This document shows positions 23,762-34,529 of a DNA stretch of 41,842 bases, piece after piece. The notes beneath the pieces were generated by a model that had not been told where the DNA came from, ran no database searches, and worked only from the letters and a program-made list of their open reading frames with translations. The translations under genes were made by a program, and so were the position numbers. Source of the DNA: Alphaproteobacteria bacterium (GTDB lineage: Bacteria > Pseudomonadota > Alphaproteobacteria > Rhizobiales > Aestuariivirgaceae); assembly GCA_028868695.1 (NCBI GenBank), contig JAGWTZ010000023.1, positions 1 through 41,842 on the forward strand. Direction: 5' to 3'. Position 1 is the first letter of the stretch, and each line of letters begins with the position of its first letter.

Positions 23762-23800
23762 TGATTTTGAAATTTTATTTCGTTTTCTGAATCAAAATCA
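23762..23800. promoter_or_regulatory. inverted repeat upstream of gltB
   Basis: Perfect 9-bp arms TGATTTTGA (23762-23770) and TCAAAATCA (23792-23800) are separated by 21 AT-rich bases. They lie 75-113 bp before the gltB ATG. It could be an operator for a dimeric regulator, with arm centres about three helical turns apart, or a weak end signal for the HxlR gene. Confidence 0.4.
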
Positions 23801-23874
23801 TTATTTCCTTGCTTTTGAAGCCGGGAGGGAGTTGAGGAACGTCAGTATCCCTGTCCTTTCAAGGAGGTTAAGCC

Positions 23875-26800
23875 ATGAACGCGCCGTCAAAGACGCCAGA
23901 AGGAACCCCGGTCTACCTGCCTGAAGGCATGAAGCCGGCCCATGGGCTTTATGACCCCAAGAACGAACATGACGCCTGCGGCATTGGCCTGTTCGCCAAC
24001 ATCCACAACAAGAAGAGCCATGAGGTGGTGACGCGCGGCCTCGACATCCTGCGCAACCTTGAGCACCGCGGCGCCGTGGGCGCTGACCCGAAGGCCGGCG
24101 ACGGCGCTGGCATCATGATCCAGATTCCGCATGAGTTCTTCGCCGCCGAGGCCAAGGCCAATGGCTTTGAGCTGCCGGCGGCCGGGCAATATGGCGTGGG
24201 CTTCCTGTTCATGCCGCGCGAGGCGGTTTACCGCCAGGACATCGAGCGCATCTGGTGGGAAGCGGCGCGCGATGAGGGTCTGAAGGTTCTGGGCTGGCGC
24301 GATGTGCCGGTTGATTCCTCCGTGCTGGGCTATTCGGTGAAGGGCACCGAGCCCATCCACCGGCAGGTGTTCATCGGCAAGGGCCCGACGATCCGCGATG
24401 AAAACCATTTCGAGCGCAAGCTGTTTGTCTGCCGCAAGGTGGCCTCAAACCGCATTGTCGAGATTCTCGGCACCAAGGCGCGCAGCTATTATCCGGTTTC
24501 GGTGTCGTGCCGCACGGTGGTCTACAAGGGCCTGGTGCTGGGCAAGGACGTGTCGGAATATTACCTCGACCTCAAGGACGCGCGCGTGCAATCGGCCTTT
24601 GCGCTGGTGCATCAACGCTTCTCCACCAACACCTTCCCGAGCTGGCCGCTGGCGCACCCATACCGCTTCATCTGCCACAATGGCGAAATCAACACGGTGC
24701 GCGGCAACTTCAACTGGATGGCGGCGCGCCAGGCCAACATGAAGTCGGAAGTGCTGGGCGAGGATCTCGAGAAGCTCTGGCCGATTTCCTATGAAGGCCA
24801 GTCGGACACCGCGATCTTCGACAACGCGCTCGAACTGCTCACCATGGGCGGCTATTCGCTGCCGCATGCGATGATGATGATGATCCCCGAGGCCTGGGCC
24901 GGCAATCCGCTGATGGATGATGACCGCCGCGCCTTCTATGAGCATCACGCCGCGATGATGGAGCCGTGGGACGGCCCCGCCGCCATGGTGTTCACCGACG
25001 GCAAGGTGATCGGCGCCACGCTGGACCGCAACGGGTTGCGCCCCTCGCGCTATCTCACCACCGATGACGGCTTTGTCATGCTGGCCTCGGAAATGGGCGT
25101 GCTGCCTTTCGATGAAACCAAGATTTCATCGAAGTGGCGCCTGCAGCCGGGCAAGATGCTGCTCATCGACCTCGACAAGAAGAAGATCATCTCGGACGAG
25201 GACCTAAAGAAGGAACTTTCCACCGCGCATCCCTACAAGGAATGGCTGAAGCGCACACAAGTCGTGCTGCGTGACCTGCCCAAAGCCAAGACGGCGCGGC
25301 CGAAGATCGCCGTGCCGCTGCTCGATAGGCAGCAGGCCTTCGGCTACACCAAGGAAGACCTGGCCATTCTCATGGCGCCAATGGCCGAAACCGGCCAGGA
25401 GGCCGTGGGCTCGATGGGCAATGACGCGCCCATTTCGGCGCTGTCTGACCGCTCGAAGATGCTGGACACTTATTTCAAGCAGAACTTCGCGCAGGTGACC
25501 AACCCGCCCATTGACCCGATCCGCGAAGAGCTGGTGATGAGCCTTGTCTCCTTTATCGGCCCGCGCCCCAACCTGCTTGATCTCAAGGGCACCTCGAAGC
25601 ACATGCGCCTTGAAGTGTCGCAGCCCATCCTCACCAATGAGGAGCTGGAGCGCATCCGCAACATCGGCAGCGTGCGGGAAAACCCGTTCCGCACCGCCAC
25701 CATCGACATCACCTATGACGTGGCCAACGGCCCGGAATACATGGCGGCGGCGCTGGACAGCGTTTGCGCCCTGGCCGAGCGCGCGGTGAAGGATGGCTAT
25801 AACATCATCATCCTGTCGGACCGCTCGGTTTCCGCCGAGCGGGCCCCCATCCCCGCGCTGCTGGCCACGTCGGCCACGCATCATCACCTGATCCGCAAGG
25901 GCCTGCGCACGCAAGTGGGCCTTGTGGTTGAGTCGGGCGAGCCGCGCGAAGTGCACCAGTTTGCAACACTGGCGGGCTATGGCGCGGAAGCGATCAACCC
26001 CTATCTCGCCTTCGAGACGCTGGAAGCCATGCTGCCCACGCTGGATGAGAAGGTCTCGGCCTATGAAGCCGTGAAGCGTTTCATCAAGGCCATCGACAAG
26101 GGCCTGCTCAAGGTCATGTCCAAGATGGGCATCTCGACCTATCAATCCTATTGCGGCGCGCAGATTTTTGACGCCGTGGGCCTGTCGTCGGAATTCGTGA
26201 AGAAGTATTTCACGGGCACAGCCACCACCATTGAAGGCATTGGCCTTGCGCAAGTGGCGGAAGAGGCTTTCCGCCGCCATGAAGATGCCTTTGGCCTGAA
26301 CCCGGTTCTCACCACCTCGCTGGATGTGGGCGGTGATTATGCCCAGCGTTCGCGCGGCGAGGCGCATGTGTGGACGGCTGAAACCGTTTCCACGCTGCAA
26401 CATGCGGTGCGCGGCAATTCGCTGGACAAGTACAAGGAATATGCCCGCCACATCAATGAGCAGAACGAGAAGCTGAAGACCATCCGCGGCCTGTTCCGCA
26501 TCAAGACGGCGGAGGAGATGGGCAAGCAGCCTGTCGACATCGCCGAGGTGGAGCCGGCCAAGGACATCGTGCGCCGCTTTGCGACGGGTGCCATGAGCTT
26601 TGGTTCGATCAGCCGCGAGGCGCACACCACGCTGGCCATCGCCATGAACCGCATTGGCGGCAAGTCCAACACCGGCGAGGGCGGCGAGGAGGCCGACCGC
26701 TTTGTGAAGCTTCCGAATGGTGACTCCATGCGCTCGGCCATCAAGCAGGTGGCTTCCGGCCGCTTCGGCGTGACCACGGAATATCTGGTCAACTCCGACA

Positions 26801-28575
26801 TGATGCAGATCAAGATGGCGCAGGGTGCGAAACCCGGCGAGGGCGGCCAGCTGCCCGGCCACAAGGTGGATGCGGTGATCGCCAAGGTGCGCCACTCCAC
26901 CCCCGGCGTGGGCCTGATTTCTCCGCCGCCGCATCATGACATTTATTCGATCGAAGACCTCGCGCAGCTGATCTATGACCTGAAGAACGTCAATCCTTCC
27001 GGCCAGGTTTCAGTGAAGCTGGTCTCGGAAGTGGGCGTGGGCACGGTGGCGGCGGGCGTTTCCAAGGCGCATGCCGATCACGTCACCATCTCGGGCTATG
27101 AAGGCGGCACGGGCGCTTCGCCGCTCACCTCCATCAAGCATGCCGGCTCGCCCTGGGAGATCGGCCTTGCCGAGACCCAGCAGACGCTGGTTGCCAATGA
27201 CTTGCGCGGCCGCATTGCCGTGCAGGCCGATGGCGGCATCCGCTCTGGCCGCGACGTGCTTGTGGCGGCGCTTCTTGGCGCTGATGAAATCGGCTTTGCC
27301 ACCGCGCCGCTGATTGCGGCGGGTTGCATCATGATGCGCAAGTGCCACCTGAACACCTGCCCGGTGGGCGTTGCCACGCAGGACCCGGAGCTGCGCAAGC
27401 GCTTCAAGGGCCAGCCGGAGCATGTGATCAACTTCTTCTTCTTCGTGGCGGAGGAGTTGCGCGGGTTGATGGCTTCCATGGGCATCCGCAAGTATGACGA
27501 GCTGATCGGCGCCACCGAATGGCTGGATACCAAGAAGGCCATCGCGCATTGGAAGGCCAGGGGGCTGGATTTCACCAGGCTCTTCGCCAAGGCCGATGTG
27601 ACGGGGCCGATCGCCACCAAGCATGTCTCGAAGCAGGACCATGGCCTCGACAAGATTCTCGACCGTGAATTGATCGAAAAGGCGGCACCCGCCCTCACCA
27701 GCGGCAAGCCCGTGGTCATCGAAGCCAGGATCAGGAACCGTGACCGCACGGCCGGCGCCATGCTTTCGGGCGAAGTGGCCAAGGCCTATGGTCACAAGGG
27801 ATTGCCGGAAGACACCATCATGGTGAAGCTGTCTGGCACATCGGGCCAGAGCTTCGGCGCCTGGGGCGCCGCTGGCGTCACATTCGACCTCACCGGCGAA
27901 GGCAATGACTACGTGGGCAAGGGCCTTTCGGGCGGCAAGATCATCATCAAGCCGGCGGAGAAGATTGGCTTCAAGCCGGAAAGCTCGATCATCGTGGGCA
28001 ACACAGTGCTCTATGGTGCCATTACAGGCGAAGCCTATTTCCGCGGCGTGGCGGGCGAGCGGTTCGCCGTGCGCAATTCCGGCGCTGTTGCGGTTGTCGA
28101 AGGCACGGGCGATCATGGCTGCGAATACATGACGGGCGGCTGCGTGCTGGTGATCGGCCCCACAGGCCGCAACTTCGCGGCCGGCATGTCGGGCGGTGTG
28201 GCCTATGTGCTGGATGAGGATGGCACTTTTGAAAAGCGCTGCAACCTCGCCATGGTTGATCTCCAGCCCATTCCGGAAGAGGAGGAGCTGATCGAGAAGA
28301 ATTCGCATCACGGCGGCGATCTTGAAAGCCATGGCCTGGTGGATCTCACCAAGGGCATGGACAAGAACGACGCCACGCGCATTCACGAGCTGCTGGCGCG
28401 GCACCTGAAGTACACCGGCTCCAGCCGCGCCAAGGCGATCCTTGATGACTGGGCGACTTACCTGCCCAAGTTCGTCAAGGTGATGCCGGTTGAATATGCC
28501 CGTGCGCTGAGGGACCTTGAGAAGGCGCAGGAAACGAGCGACGGCATGACTGTCGGCGTGAAGAGGAGTGCGTGA
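23875..28575 (+). CDS. gltB: glutamate synthase (NADPH) large subunit
   Basis: The 1566-residue alpha chain of GOGAT takes ammonia from glutamine and adds it to 2-oxoglutarate, giving two glutamates. The class II amidotransferase domain starts at C35 ([12 protein letters not shown]), so about 34 residues are expected to be removed to free the N-terminal Cys. The FMN-binding synthase domain contains the 3Fe-4S cysteines C1151, C1157 and C1162 ([15 protein letters not shown]). The C-terminal GXGXG beta-helix domain has [20 protein letters not shown]. Start and length fit the family; a near-perfect ribosome site, AAGGAGG, lies just upstream. gltD follows after a palindromic repeat. Confidence 0.98.
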   Translation: MNAPSKTPEGTPVYLPEGMKPAHGLYDPKNEHDACGIGLFANIHNKKSHEVVTRGLDILRNLEHRGAVGADPKAGDGAGIMIQIPHEFFAAEAKANGFELPAAGQYGVGFLFMPREAVYRQDIERIWWEAARDEGLKVLGWRDVPVDSSVLGYSVKGTEPIHRQVFIGKGPTIRDENHFERKLFVCRKVASNRIVEILGTKARSYYPVSVSCRTVVYKGLVLGKDVSEYYLDLKDARVQSAFALVHQRFSTNTFPSWPLAHPYRFICHNGEINTVRGNFNWMAARQANMKSEVLGEDLEKLWPISYEGQSDTAIFDNALELLTMGGYSLPHAMMMMIPEAWAGNPLMDDDRRAFYEHHAAMMEPWDGPAAMVFTDGKVIGATLDRNGLRPSRYLTTDDGFVMLASEMGVLPFDETKISSKWRLQPGKMLLIDLDKKKIISDEDLKKELSTAHPYKEWLKRTQVVLRDLPKAKTARPKIAVPLLDRQQAFGYTKEDLAILMAPMAETGQEAVGSMGNDAPISALSDRSKMLDTYFKQNFAQVTNPPIDPIREELVMSLVSFIGPRPNLLDLKGTSKHMRLEVSQPILTNEELERIRNIGSVRENPFRTATIDITYDVANGPEYMAAALDSVCALAERAVKDGYNIIILSDRSVSAERAPIPALLATSATHHHLIRKGLRTQVGLVVESGEPREVHQFATLAGYGAEAINPYLAFETLEAMLPTLDEKVSAYEAVKRFIKAIDKGLLKVMSKMGISTYQSYCGAQIFDAVGLSSEFVKKYFTGTATTIEGIGLAQVAEEAFRRHEDAFGLNPVLTTSLDVGGDYAQRSRGEAHVWTAETVSTLQHAVRGNSLDKYKEYARHINEQNEKLKTIRGLFRIKTAEEMGKQPVDIAEVEPAKDIVRRFATGAMSFGSISREAHTTLAIAMNRIGGKSNTGEGGEEADRFVKLPNGDSMRSAIKQVASGRFGVTTEYLVNSDMMQIKMAQGAKPGEGGQLPGHKVDAVIAKVRHSTPGVGLISPPPHHDIYSIEDLAQLIYDLKNVNPSGQVSVKLVSEVGVGTVAAGVSKAHADHVTISGYEGGTGASPLTSIKHAGSPWEIGLAETQQTLVANDLRGRIAVQADGGIRSGRDVLVAALLGADEIGFATAPLIAAGCIMMRKCHLNTCPVGVATQDPELRKRFKGQPEHVINFFFFVAEELRGLMASMGIRKYDELIGATEWLDTKKAIAHWKARGLDFTRLFAKADVTGPIATKHVSKQDHGLDKILDRELIEKAAPALTSGKPVVIEARIRNRDRTAGAMLSGEVAKAYGHKGLPEDTIMVKLSGTSGQSFGAWGAAGVTFDLTGEGNDYVGKGLSGGKIIIKPAEKIGFKPESSIIVGNTVLYGAITGEAYFRGVAGERFAVRNSGAVAVVEGTGDHGCEYMTGGCVLVIGPTGRNFAAGMSGGVAYVLDEDGTFEKRCNLAMVDLQPIPEEEELIEKNSHHGGDLESHGLVDLTKGMDKNDATRIHELLARHLKYTGSSRAKAILDDWATYLPKFVKVMPVEYARALRDLEKAQETSDGMTVGVKRSA

Positions 28576-28588
28576 TGATGAAGTTCTT

Positions 28589-28685
28589 CCTCACCCTGAG
28601 GTGCCCGGCGCAGCCGGGCCTCGAAGGGTCCCTGCAAGCGGCGCATGCTTCGAGGCTTTGCTGCGCAATGCACCTCAGCATGAGG
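28589..28685. repeat. paired palindromic repeat, family 2, copy 2 (between gltB and gltD)
   Basis: A plus-oriented unit (28589-28628, CCTCACCCTGAGGTGCCC start) and a minus-oriented unit (28644-28685, ending CACCTCAGCATGAGG). The element occupies most of the 137-bp gap within the gltB-gltD pair, where its hairpins would be part of the common transcript. Confidence 0.88.
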
Positions 28686-28712
28686 TCATCATATAGGATT
28701 GGAGTCTAACTC

Positions 28713-30152
28713 ATGGGCAAGATCACGGGCTTTCTTGAAATCGACCGGCAGGACCGCAAATATGCGCCGGCGGCTGACCGCGTGCGCAACTACAATGAAT
28801 TCATCATTCCGCTGGGTGATGAAGGCGTGAAAAGCCAGGCGGCGCGCTGCATGAACTGCGGCATTCCCTATTGCCACAGCGGCGCCACCGGCACGCTGCA
28901 TGGCTGCCCGGTGAACAACCAGATCCCCGACTGGAATGACCTGGTCTATCATGGCCAATGGGAAGAAGCCTCGCGCAACCTGCATTCCACCAACAACTTC
29001 CCGGAATTCACGGGCCGCGTGTGCCCGGCCCCTTGCGAGGCGTCCTGTACGCTGAACATTGACGACAACCCCGTCACCATCAAGACCATCGAATGCGCGA
29101 TTGTCGACAAGGCCTGGGAAAATGGCTGGCTGAAGCCGCTGCCTGCGCTTGAAAAGACTGGCAAGAAAGTGGCCGTCGTCGGCGGCGGGCCTTCGGGCCT
29201 GGCTGCCGCCCAGCAGCTTGCCCGCGCGGGCCATGAGGTGCACCTGTTCGAGAAAAACGCCAAGGCCGGCGGCTTGCTGCGCTATGGCATTCCGGACTTC
29301 AAGATGGAAAAGCACCTGATTGACCGGCGTGTCACACAGATGGAAGGCGAGGGCGTCACCTTCCATTACGGCGCACATATTGGCGTCACGCAGGATGCCA
29401 AGCAGCTTGTTGATTCATTCGACGCCGTGCTGCTCACTGGCGGTTCGGAAAAGCCGCGTGACCTGCCCATTCCGGGCCGGGAGCTTTCTGGCGTGCATTT
29501 CGCCATGGAATTCCTGCCGCAGCAGAACCGCCGCGTTTCGAAAGAGCCGCCGCAGGACAACCGCCCCATCCTGGCAACAGGCAAGCACGTCGTGGTGGTG
29601 GGTGGTGGCGACACGGGTTCCGACTGCATCGGCACATCGGTGCGCCAGGGCGCCTTGAGCGTCACGCAAATTGAAATCATGCCCAAGCCGCCGGAGAAGG
29701 AGAACAAGGCGCTCACCTGGCCCAACTGGCCGATGAAGCTGCGCACCTCGTCCTCGCATCTGGAAGGTGCCGAACGGGATTTCGCCGTGGCCACGCTTTC
29801 ACTGGAAGGCAAGGACGGGCAGGTGACGGCGCTGAAATGCGCGCGCGCCGGGTCAGACTTCAAGCCCATTCCTGGCACCGAGTTTGAGCTGAAGGCCGAT
29901 CTTGTTCTGCTGGCCATGGGCTTTGTGCATCCGGTGCATGAAGGCATGCTGAAGAACCTGGGCGTGAAGCTTGATCCGCGCGGCAATGTCGAAGGCAATG
30001 TGAAGGACTACAAGACCAGCGTGGAAAAGGTGTTCGCTGCGGGCGACATGCGCCGCGGCCAATCGCTCGTCGTCTGGGCCATCCGCGAAGGCCGCCAGGC
30101 GGCGCGCGCGGTTGATGAGTTCCTGATGGGCGAGACCACTCTGCCGCGCTGA
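28713..30152 (+). CDS. gltD: glutamate synthase (NADPH) small subunit
   Basis: The 479-residue beta chain passes electrons from NADPH through FAD and 4Fe-4S clusters to GltB. N-terminal cysteines lie in [21 protein letters not shown] and [12 protein letters not shown]. The FAD-binding Rossmann motif is [20 protein letters not shown] and the NADPH motif [14 protein letters not shown]; the C-terminal FAD motif is [18 protein letters not shown]. Length matches the family. GGAG lies about 10 nt before the ATG. Confidence 0.98.
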   Translation: MGKITGFLEIDRQDRKYAPAADRVRNYNEFIIPLGDEGVKSQAARCMNCGIPYCHSGATGTLHGCPVNNQIPDWNDLVYHGQWEEASRNLHSTNNFPEFTGRVCPAPCEASCTLNIDDNPVTIKTIECAIVDKAWENGWLKPLPALEKTGKKVAVVGGGPSGLAAAQQLARAGHEVHLFEKNAKAGGLLRYGIPDFKMEKHLIDRRVTQMEGEGVTFHYGAHIGVTQDAKQLVDSFDAVLLTGGSEKPRDLPIPGRELSGVHFAMEFLPQQNRRVSKEPPQDNRPILATGKHVVVVGGGDTGSDCIGTSVRQGALSVTQIEIMPKPPEKENKALTWPNWPMKLRTSSSHLEGAERDFAVATLSLEGKDGQVTALKCARAGSDFKPIPGTEFELKADLVLLAMGFVHPVHEGMLKNLGVKLDPRGNVEGNVKDYKTSVEKVFAAGDMRRGQSLVVWAIREGRQAARAVDEFLMGETTLPR

Positions 30153-30160
30153 ATTGTGTT

Positions 30161-30269
30161 CTCACCCTGAGGTGCCCGCGCAAGCGGGCCTCGAAGGGCA
30201 GGCCGCAAGCCCAGTACCCTTTGCCCATGCTCAGGGGCTTTGCGTGCCGCAAAGCGCCTCAGCATGAGG
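30161..30269. repeat. paired palindromic repeat, family 2, copy 3
   Basis: A plus unit (30161-30198) and a minus unit (about 30226-30269, ending GCCTCAGCATGAGG) lie between gltD and the convergent polysaccharide deacetylase gene. The minus unit is more divergent (CATGCTCAGGGGC instead of CATGCTTCGAGGC). Confidence 0.85.
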
Positions 30270-30309
30270 CTGGCAGGTCACGCAGCATGGCCCGCCTCGA
30301 ACTGCGCGC

Positions 30310-31008
30310 CTAGAAGCCCTCATTCAGTGTGACAAAGCTGAAGCCATCGGCCTTCAGCTTCAGGATGCCTTTGACCACGCCTTCGCCGGCGGGCTTTGCG
30401 GGCTGGTTGATGTGGGCGATGATCACATTGCCGTTCTTTGCCGCGCTCACGGCGCGTTCGGCATGGGCGGCTGTCCAGGTTGCGCCGCCGTCACCAGTGA
30501 TGGAAAAGCCGCCGAGCCTGAAGCCCATGCCCTTGATCAGCGCCATGCTGGAACCGGTGTATTCCGCCGCCGCGCCGCGAAACCATTTAGGCTGCGTGCC
30601 GAAGGCCGCCTTCACCGCCGCCGCGCCGCCAGAAACTTCCGAGCGCACCGCATCGGCAGAGCCCGCTGCACGTAGGCCGAAGACATCGCGCGGCTCATCC
30701 ACCGCGGGCAGGTGCTGCGCGCCGTGATTTTCAATTTCAAACAGGCTGGCGTGGGCTTTCAGCGTGGCCACCGCGGCGGGGTTGCGCTTCAGCCAGCGGG
30801 CAGTAACGAAAATGGTGGCCTTGATGTTGTTTTCAACCAACGCATTCAAAATGCGTTCATCCACCTTTCCGGTGCAGGCATCAAAGGTGAGGGCCACGCG
30901 CCTCGCGCCACCTTCCGGGGCCATGTGCATGTGATATTCGATGAGGCCTGTGGCCGAGGCCGGCGAAGCCAGCAGCAAGCCAAGAAAAAGCGCGGGCAGA
31001 ATTCTCAT
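30310..31008 (-). CDS. exported polysaccharide deacetylase family protein
   Basis: A 232-residue protein with a signal peptide (MRILPALFLGLLLASPASA) and a NodB-like fold. Motif 1 reads TFDACTG (D43), where classical NodB enzymes have TFDDG, so the usual metal-binding second Asp is replaced; motif 2 is ENHGAQH with H95 and H99; the C-terminal IIAHINQP supplies the late His. It probably acts on a cell-surface or wall polysaccharide in the periplasm. ATG at 31008 is chosen for the signal peptide; upstream in-frame codons continue but look non-coding. No ribosome site is evident. Confidence 0.82.
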   Translation of the reverse strand: MRILPALFLGLLLASPASATGLIEYHMHMAPEGGARRVALTFDACTGKVDERILNALVENNIKATIFVTARWLKRNPAAVATLKAHASLFEIENHGAQHLPAVDEPRDVFGLRAAGSADAVRSEVSGGAAAVKAAFGTQPKWFRGAAAEYTGSSMALIKGMGFRLGGFSITGDGGATWTAAHAERAVSAAKNGNVIIAHINQPAKPAGEGVVKGILKLKADGFSFVTLNEGF

Positions 31009-31073
31009 GCCGGCGCCGATAATGCGCAAACGCGACCAAATCAAGACGCGGTGCTCAACGACGGCAATCACAC

Positions 31074-31658
31074 TCAAATGAATGATAGCGCCCGACTCCA
31101 ACTAACAGGAATATCGCGCCATTCAGACTGTCTTGATGCCCGGTTTATTGGAGACGGGTGAACTGAATAGAGTACTGGGTAACTAACGACATTCAACTTG
31201 AGGAATGACAATTGGGCGGACTTCCCGACACAGACGATAACTCTAAGTTTGGTTATTAAATCTATCAATGATTTCAGTTGTTCACCGCCGTTAATCAGAT
31301 CGGCCCTCGAAAATTTTCGTGTACCATCCCATCCGGGAATTACATTCCAAATGACGGTCTGTTCTCGCGAAATTCCGGCTTGCTGCATGAAGCAAAAAGT
31401 CGCTTCAGCAGTCGGATCATTGTTGTTTCGACTTATGAAGCCAGACAAAAACGCTTTTGGTCCCGGTTTTTCGAACAGGAATAGAACTTTGGCGTTTGTG
31501 CCACCGTCCAGAGGGTCAAATTCGGGAATTTCGCCGAGGTTTTGACTACGCAGATTTTGAGCAAATGCTTTGAGCTTTGCCATATGAGGCAAATCGAGAA
31601 GTCGTTTCCGCTTCTCAATTTCCTCCCTGATTTTCAGAGTTCGTGGTCCGTCAATCAT
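31074..31658 (-). CDS. uracil-DNA-glycosylase-superfamily protein, AT-rich, probably acquired
   Basis: A 194-residue protein resembling the UDG superfamily. FDPLDGGTNAKVLFLFEKPGP is the N-terminal active-site region, IWNVIPGWDG follows, and the late motif is HPSPINRASR, a serine/histidine loop typical of the fold. Glycosylase activity itself is not certain. The gene is clearly richer in A+T than all its neighbours and uses codons such as AAA, AAT and TTA freely. It starts 9 bp after the gabT stop on the same strand and has no clear ribosome site, so it may depend on gabT translation. Confidence 0.75.
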   Translation of the reverse strand: MIDGPRTLKIREEIEKRKRLLDLPHMAKLKAFAQNLRSQNLGEIPEFDPLDGGTNAKVLFLFEKPGPKAFLSGFISRNNNDPTAEATFCFMQQAGISREQTVIWNVIPGWDGTRKFSRADLINGGEQLKSLIDLITKLRVIVCVGKSAQLSFLKLNVVSYPVLYSVHPSPINRASRQSEWRDIPVSWSRALSFI

Positions 31659-31667
31659 CTTGACGGC

Positions 31668-32975
31668 TCAGTTCCCCAAAATCGCCGCTTCGAGAATGTT
31701 CAGGCCCTCGTTCAGCACCAGCTCCGAGGCGGTGAGAGGGGTGAGCATGCGGATGGTGTTGGCGTATACACCGCAGGAGAGGATCAGCAGGCCGCGCTCG
31801 AGGCATTTCGCGGTGAGGGCCTTGGTGCCCGCCGCGTCCGGCTCGCTGCCGCCATGCTTGGTGACGAGGTCAAAGGCGCACATGGCGCCCAGGCCGCGGA
31901 TGTCGCCGATCGGCATGCCCTTGCCCTTGGCCTTGATCGATTCCAGGCGCTTCTTGATCGTCTCGCCCTGCTTCAGGGCCTTGTTCAGCAGGTCTTCCTT
32001 TTCGAAGGCCTCGAACACGCCCAGTGCTGCCGCGCAGGCGATGGGGTTGCCGGCATAGGTGCCGCCAATGCCGCCCACATCCGGCGCATCCATGATCGCG
32101 GCCTTGCCCACCACGGCGGCCAGCGGGAAGCCGCCAGCCAATGATTTGGCGGCCGTCATCAAATCCGGCTCCACGCCGAAATGCTCCATGGCGAAGAACT
32201 TGCCGGTGCGGCCAAAGCCGGACTGGATTTCATCGGCGATCAAGAGGATACCATGTTCATCACAGAGCTTGCGCAGGCGCACCATCAGTTCCTTGGGCGC
32301 GACATAGAAGCCGCCTTCGCCCTGAACCGGCTCAATGATGATGGCGGCCACGCGCTGCGGCTCGACATCGCATTTAAACAGAAGCTCGATGGCGTGGATC
32401 GAATCCTCCACCGTGATGCCGCGATGCTCAACAGGGAAGGGCACATGCCAGATGCCCGCGGGCATGGGGCCAAACTTGGCCTTGTAGGGCGCCACCTTGC
32501 CGGTGAGCGCCATGCCCAAAAGCGTGCGGCCATGGAAGCCGCCATGGAAGGCAATCACATCACTGCGGCCCGTATAGGCGCGGGCGAACTTGATGCAGTT
32601 TTCAACGGCCTCGGCGCCTGTGGTGACGAGGGCGGATTTCTTGTCGCCCGAGATGGGGGCCACGGCGTTCAGCTTTTCGCACACCTCGACGAAAGGCTCA
32701 TAAGGCATCACCATCGCACAGGTGTGGGTGAACTTCTCCAGCTGCTCATAGACGCGCTTCATCACCAGCGGGTGGCGGTGGCCAGTGTTGACCACGGCAA
32801 TGCCGCCGCCGAAGTCGATATAGCGGTTGCCTTCAATGTCCCAGATTTCGGAGTTTTCAGCGCGCGCCGCCATCACGGGTGCGCCCGCGCTGATGCCCTT
32901 TGAAACTGCCTTGGCGCGGCGTTCGGCCCAGGCCTTGTTTGAGCCAGCGGGTTCAGGGCGGATGGGTGCGTTCAT
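31668..32975 (-). CDS. gabT: 4-aminobutyrate aminotransferase (class III PLP)
   Basis: A 435-residue class III aminotransferase expected to convert 4-aminobutyrate and 2-oxoglutarate into succinate semialdehyde and glutamate. The PLP lysine is K277 (TAAKSLAGGFPL), the PLP ring Asp is D248 (LLIADEIQSGFGRTG), and the phosphate-binding segment is TTGAEAVENCIKFAR. FHGGFHGRTLLGMALTGK is typical of GABA transaminases. A related omega-amino-acid specificity is possible. No succinate-semialdehyde dehydrogenase (gabD) is adjacent; the UDG-like gene follows instead. It diverges from the amidase gene. Confidence 0.93.
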   Translation of the reverse strand: MNAPIRPEPAGSNKAWAERRAKAVSKGISAGAPVMAARAENSEIWDIEGNRYIDFGGGIAVVNTGHRHPLVMKRVYEQLEKFTHTCAMVMPYEPFVEVCEKLNAVAPISGDKKSALVTTGAEAVENCIKFARAYTGRSDVIAFHGGFHGRTLLGMALTGKVAPYKAKFGPMPAGIWHVPFPVEHRGITVEDSIHAIELLFKCDVEPQRVAAIIIEPVQGEGGFYVAPKELMVRLRKLCDEHGILLIADEIQSGFGRTGKFFAMEHFGVEPDLMTAAKSLAGGFPLAAVVGKAAIMDAPDVGGIGGTYAGNPIACAAALGVFEAFEKEDLLNKALKQGETIKKRLESIKAKGKGMPIGDIRGLGAMCAFDLVTKHGGSEPDAAGTKALTAKCLERGLLILSCGVYANTIRMLTPLTASELVLNEGLNILEAAILGN

Positions 32976-33110
32976 GGTGGATGCTCCTTGTGCTGGCGGC
33001 AGGATAGCAAGGTGCCGCGCAGGCGCTCAACCGGATTCGGTGGGTCCAGTTGCCATGGGCTTCAAACCCGCGCTAGGCTGGCCAGCAGATGAAACCGGGC
33101 GCCGCACTGC

Positions 33111-34529
33111 ATGCAAGACTTGATTTCGAAAACGGCGCTTGAGGTGGTCTCGGCGCTGCGGGACGGGGCGGTTTCACCGCTGGAGTGCCTCGCCGCGCTG
33201 GAAGCCCGCATTGAGGAAGTGAACGGCCCGGTCAATGCGCTGGTCACCCTGTGTTTTGACAGGGCGCAGACGCGGGCCAGGGCCATGATGGCGCGGCCTG
33301 TGGCAGAGCGCGGGCTGCTGGCGGGGTTGCCGCTGCCGGTCAAGGATCTGACCGATGTGGCCGGCGTGCGCTCCACGCAAGGCTCACGCATCTTTGCGCA
33401 TCGCATCGCAGAGACGTCTGACATTCTGGTTGAGCATCTCGAGGCGGCAGGCGGGCTGGTCTATGCCATGTCCAACACGCCGGAATTTGGCGCAGGCGGG
33501 CATACGTTCAATGACGTGTTTGGCGTGACGCGCAATCCCTGGAACATGGCGCTGTCAGCGGCCGGCTCTTCCGGCGGGGCGGCGGCTGCACTGGCCACCG
33601 GCATGGCCTGGCTGGCGCATGGCTCGGACATGGGCGGCAGCCTGCGCAACCCGGCCAGCTTTTGCGGCGTGGTGGGCCTGCGGCCTTCGCCGGGGCGGGT
33701 GGCGGCCAGCGTGTTCAGCAAGATTGATGGAACCTTGGGTGTCGAAGGCCCCATGGCGCGCAATGTGGCCGACCTTGGCTTGCTGCTTGAAGCGATGAGC
33801 GGCGCGGAGGCTGGCGATCCCCTGTCGCTGCCGCGCGAGGGCGTGAGTTTCGCCGAGGCGGCCGCCCACCCGCGCAAACCGAAGCGCATTGCGGTGAGCC
33901 GCACTCTCGGCATCACGCCGGTTGATCCGGAGGTGGCGGGGCTGGTGATGCAGGCGGCGGGCAAGTTTGCCGCCGCAGGTGTGATTGTCGAGGAGGCGCA
34001 TCCTGACCTCACTGAGGCGATGCATTGCTTCCAGACCTTGCGCGCCTTGAGCTTTGCCACCGGCATGCGCGGCTTGCTGCGTGACCACCGCGACTTGTTG
34101 AAGCCCGAAGTGGTGTGGAACATCGAGAAGGGCCTGAAGCTTTCTGGCGAGGAAATCGCCATCGCCGAGGTGGAACGCGGTGCGCTGTTCCGGCGCATGG
34201 CGGAGTTCTTCCAGACCTATGATGCGCTGCTGTGCCCGGCCACCATTGTTCCTCCCTTCCCGGTGGAGGAGCGTTACGTGGTCCGCTGTGCTGGCGTGGA
34301 ATTTGAGACCTATGTGGATTGGCTGCTGGTCGTGGCGGTGGCCACGCTGTGTGCCTGCCCGGCCATGTCTCTCCCTTGCGGCTTCACAGCCACGGGCCTG
34401 CCAGTGGGCCTGCAGGTGATTGCGCCCAACCGCTCGGAAGCGCTGCTGCTCGCCCATGCCAAATGGATGGAAGGCGTGCTTGGCCTTGGTGCATTCACCC
34501 CCATTGATCCGCGCCCGGCCCGCCCATGA
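33111..34529 (+). CDS. amidase (amidase signature family)
   Basis: A 472-residue hydrolase with the Ser-cisSer-Lys triad: K78 (LPVKDLTD), cis-S154 in AGSSGG, and nucleophile S177 in GSDMGGSLRNPA. The enzyme cleaves a carboxamide; the substrate is unknown. It is not GatA, as gatB and gatC are absent and the C-terminal half differs in length and motifs. The start ATG at 33111 has no good ribosome site. Its stop overlaps the next gene by four bases (ATGA), so the two are translationally coupled. Confidence 0.88.
   Translation: MQDLISKTALEVVSALRDGAVSPLECLAALEARIEEVNGPVNALVTLCFDRAQTRARAMMARPVAERGLLAGLPLPVKDLTDVAGVRSTQGSRIFAHRIAETSDILVEHLEAAGGLVYAMSNTPEFGAGGHTFNDVFGVTRNPWNMALSAAGSSGGAAAALATGMAWLAHGSDMGGSLRNPASFCGVVGLRPSPGRVAASVFSKIDGTLGVEGPMARNVADLGLLLEAMSGAEAGDPLSLPREGVSFAEAAAHPRKPKRIAVSRTLGITPVDPEVAGLVMQAAGKFAAAGVIVEEAHPDLTEAMHCFQTLRALSFATGMRGLLRDHRDLLKPEVVWNIEKGLKLSGEEIAIAEVERGALFRRMAEFFQTYDALLCPATIVPPFPVEERYVVRCAGVEFETYVDWLLVVAVATLCACPAMSLPCGFTATGLPVGLQVIAPNRSEALLLAHAKWMEGVLGLGAFTPIDPRPARP

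Noticed and set aside
25204-26937. 577-codon open frame opposite gltB
   Set aside because: The gltB frame is conserved throughout; the opposite protein is Arg/His-rich with no ribosome site.
27010-28404. 464-codon open frame opposite the 3' part of gltB
   Set aside because: Same reason: composition of a shadow frame, and the true gene is certain.
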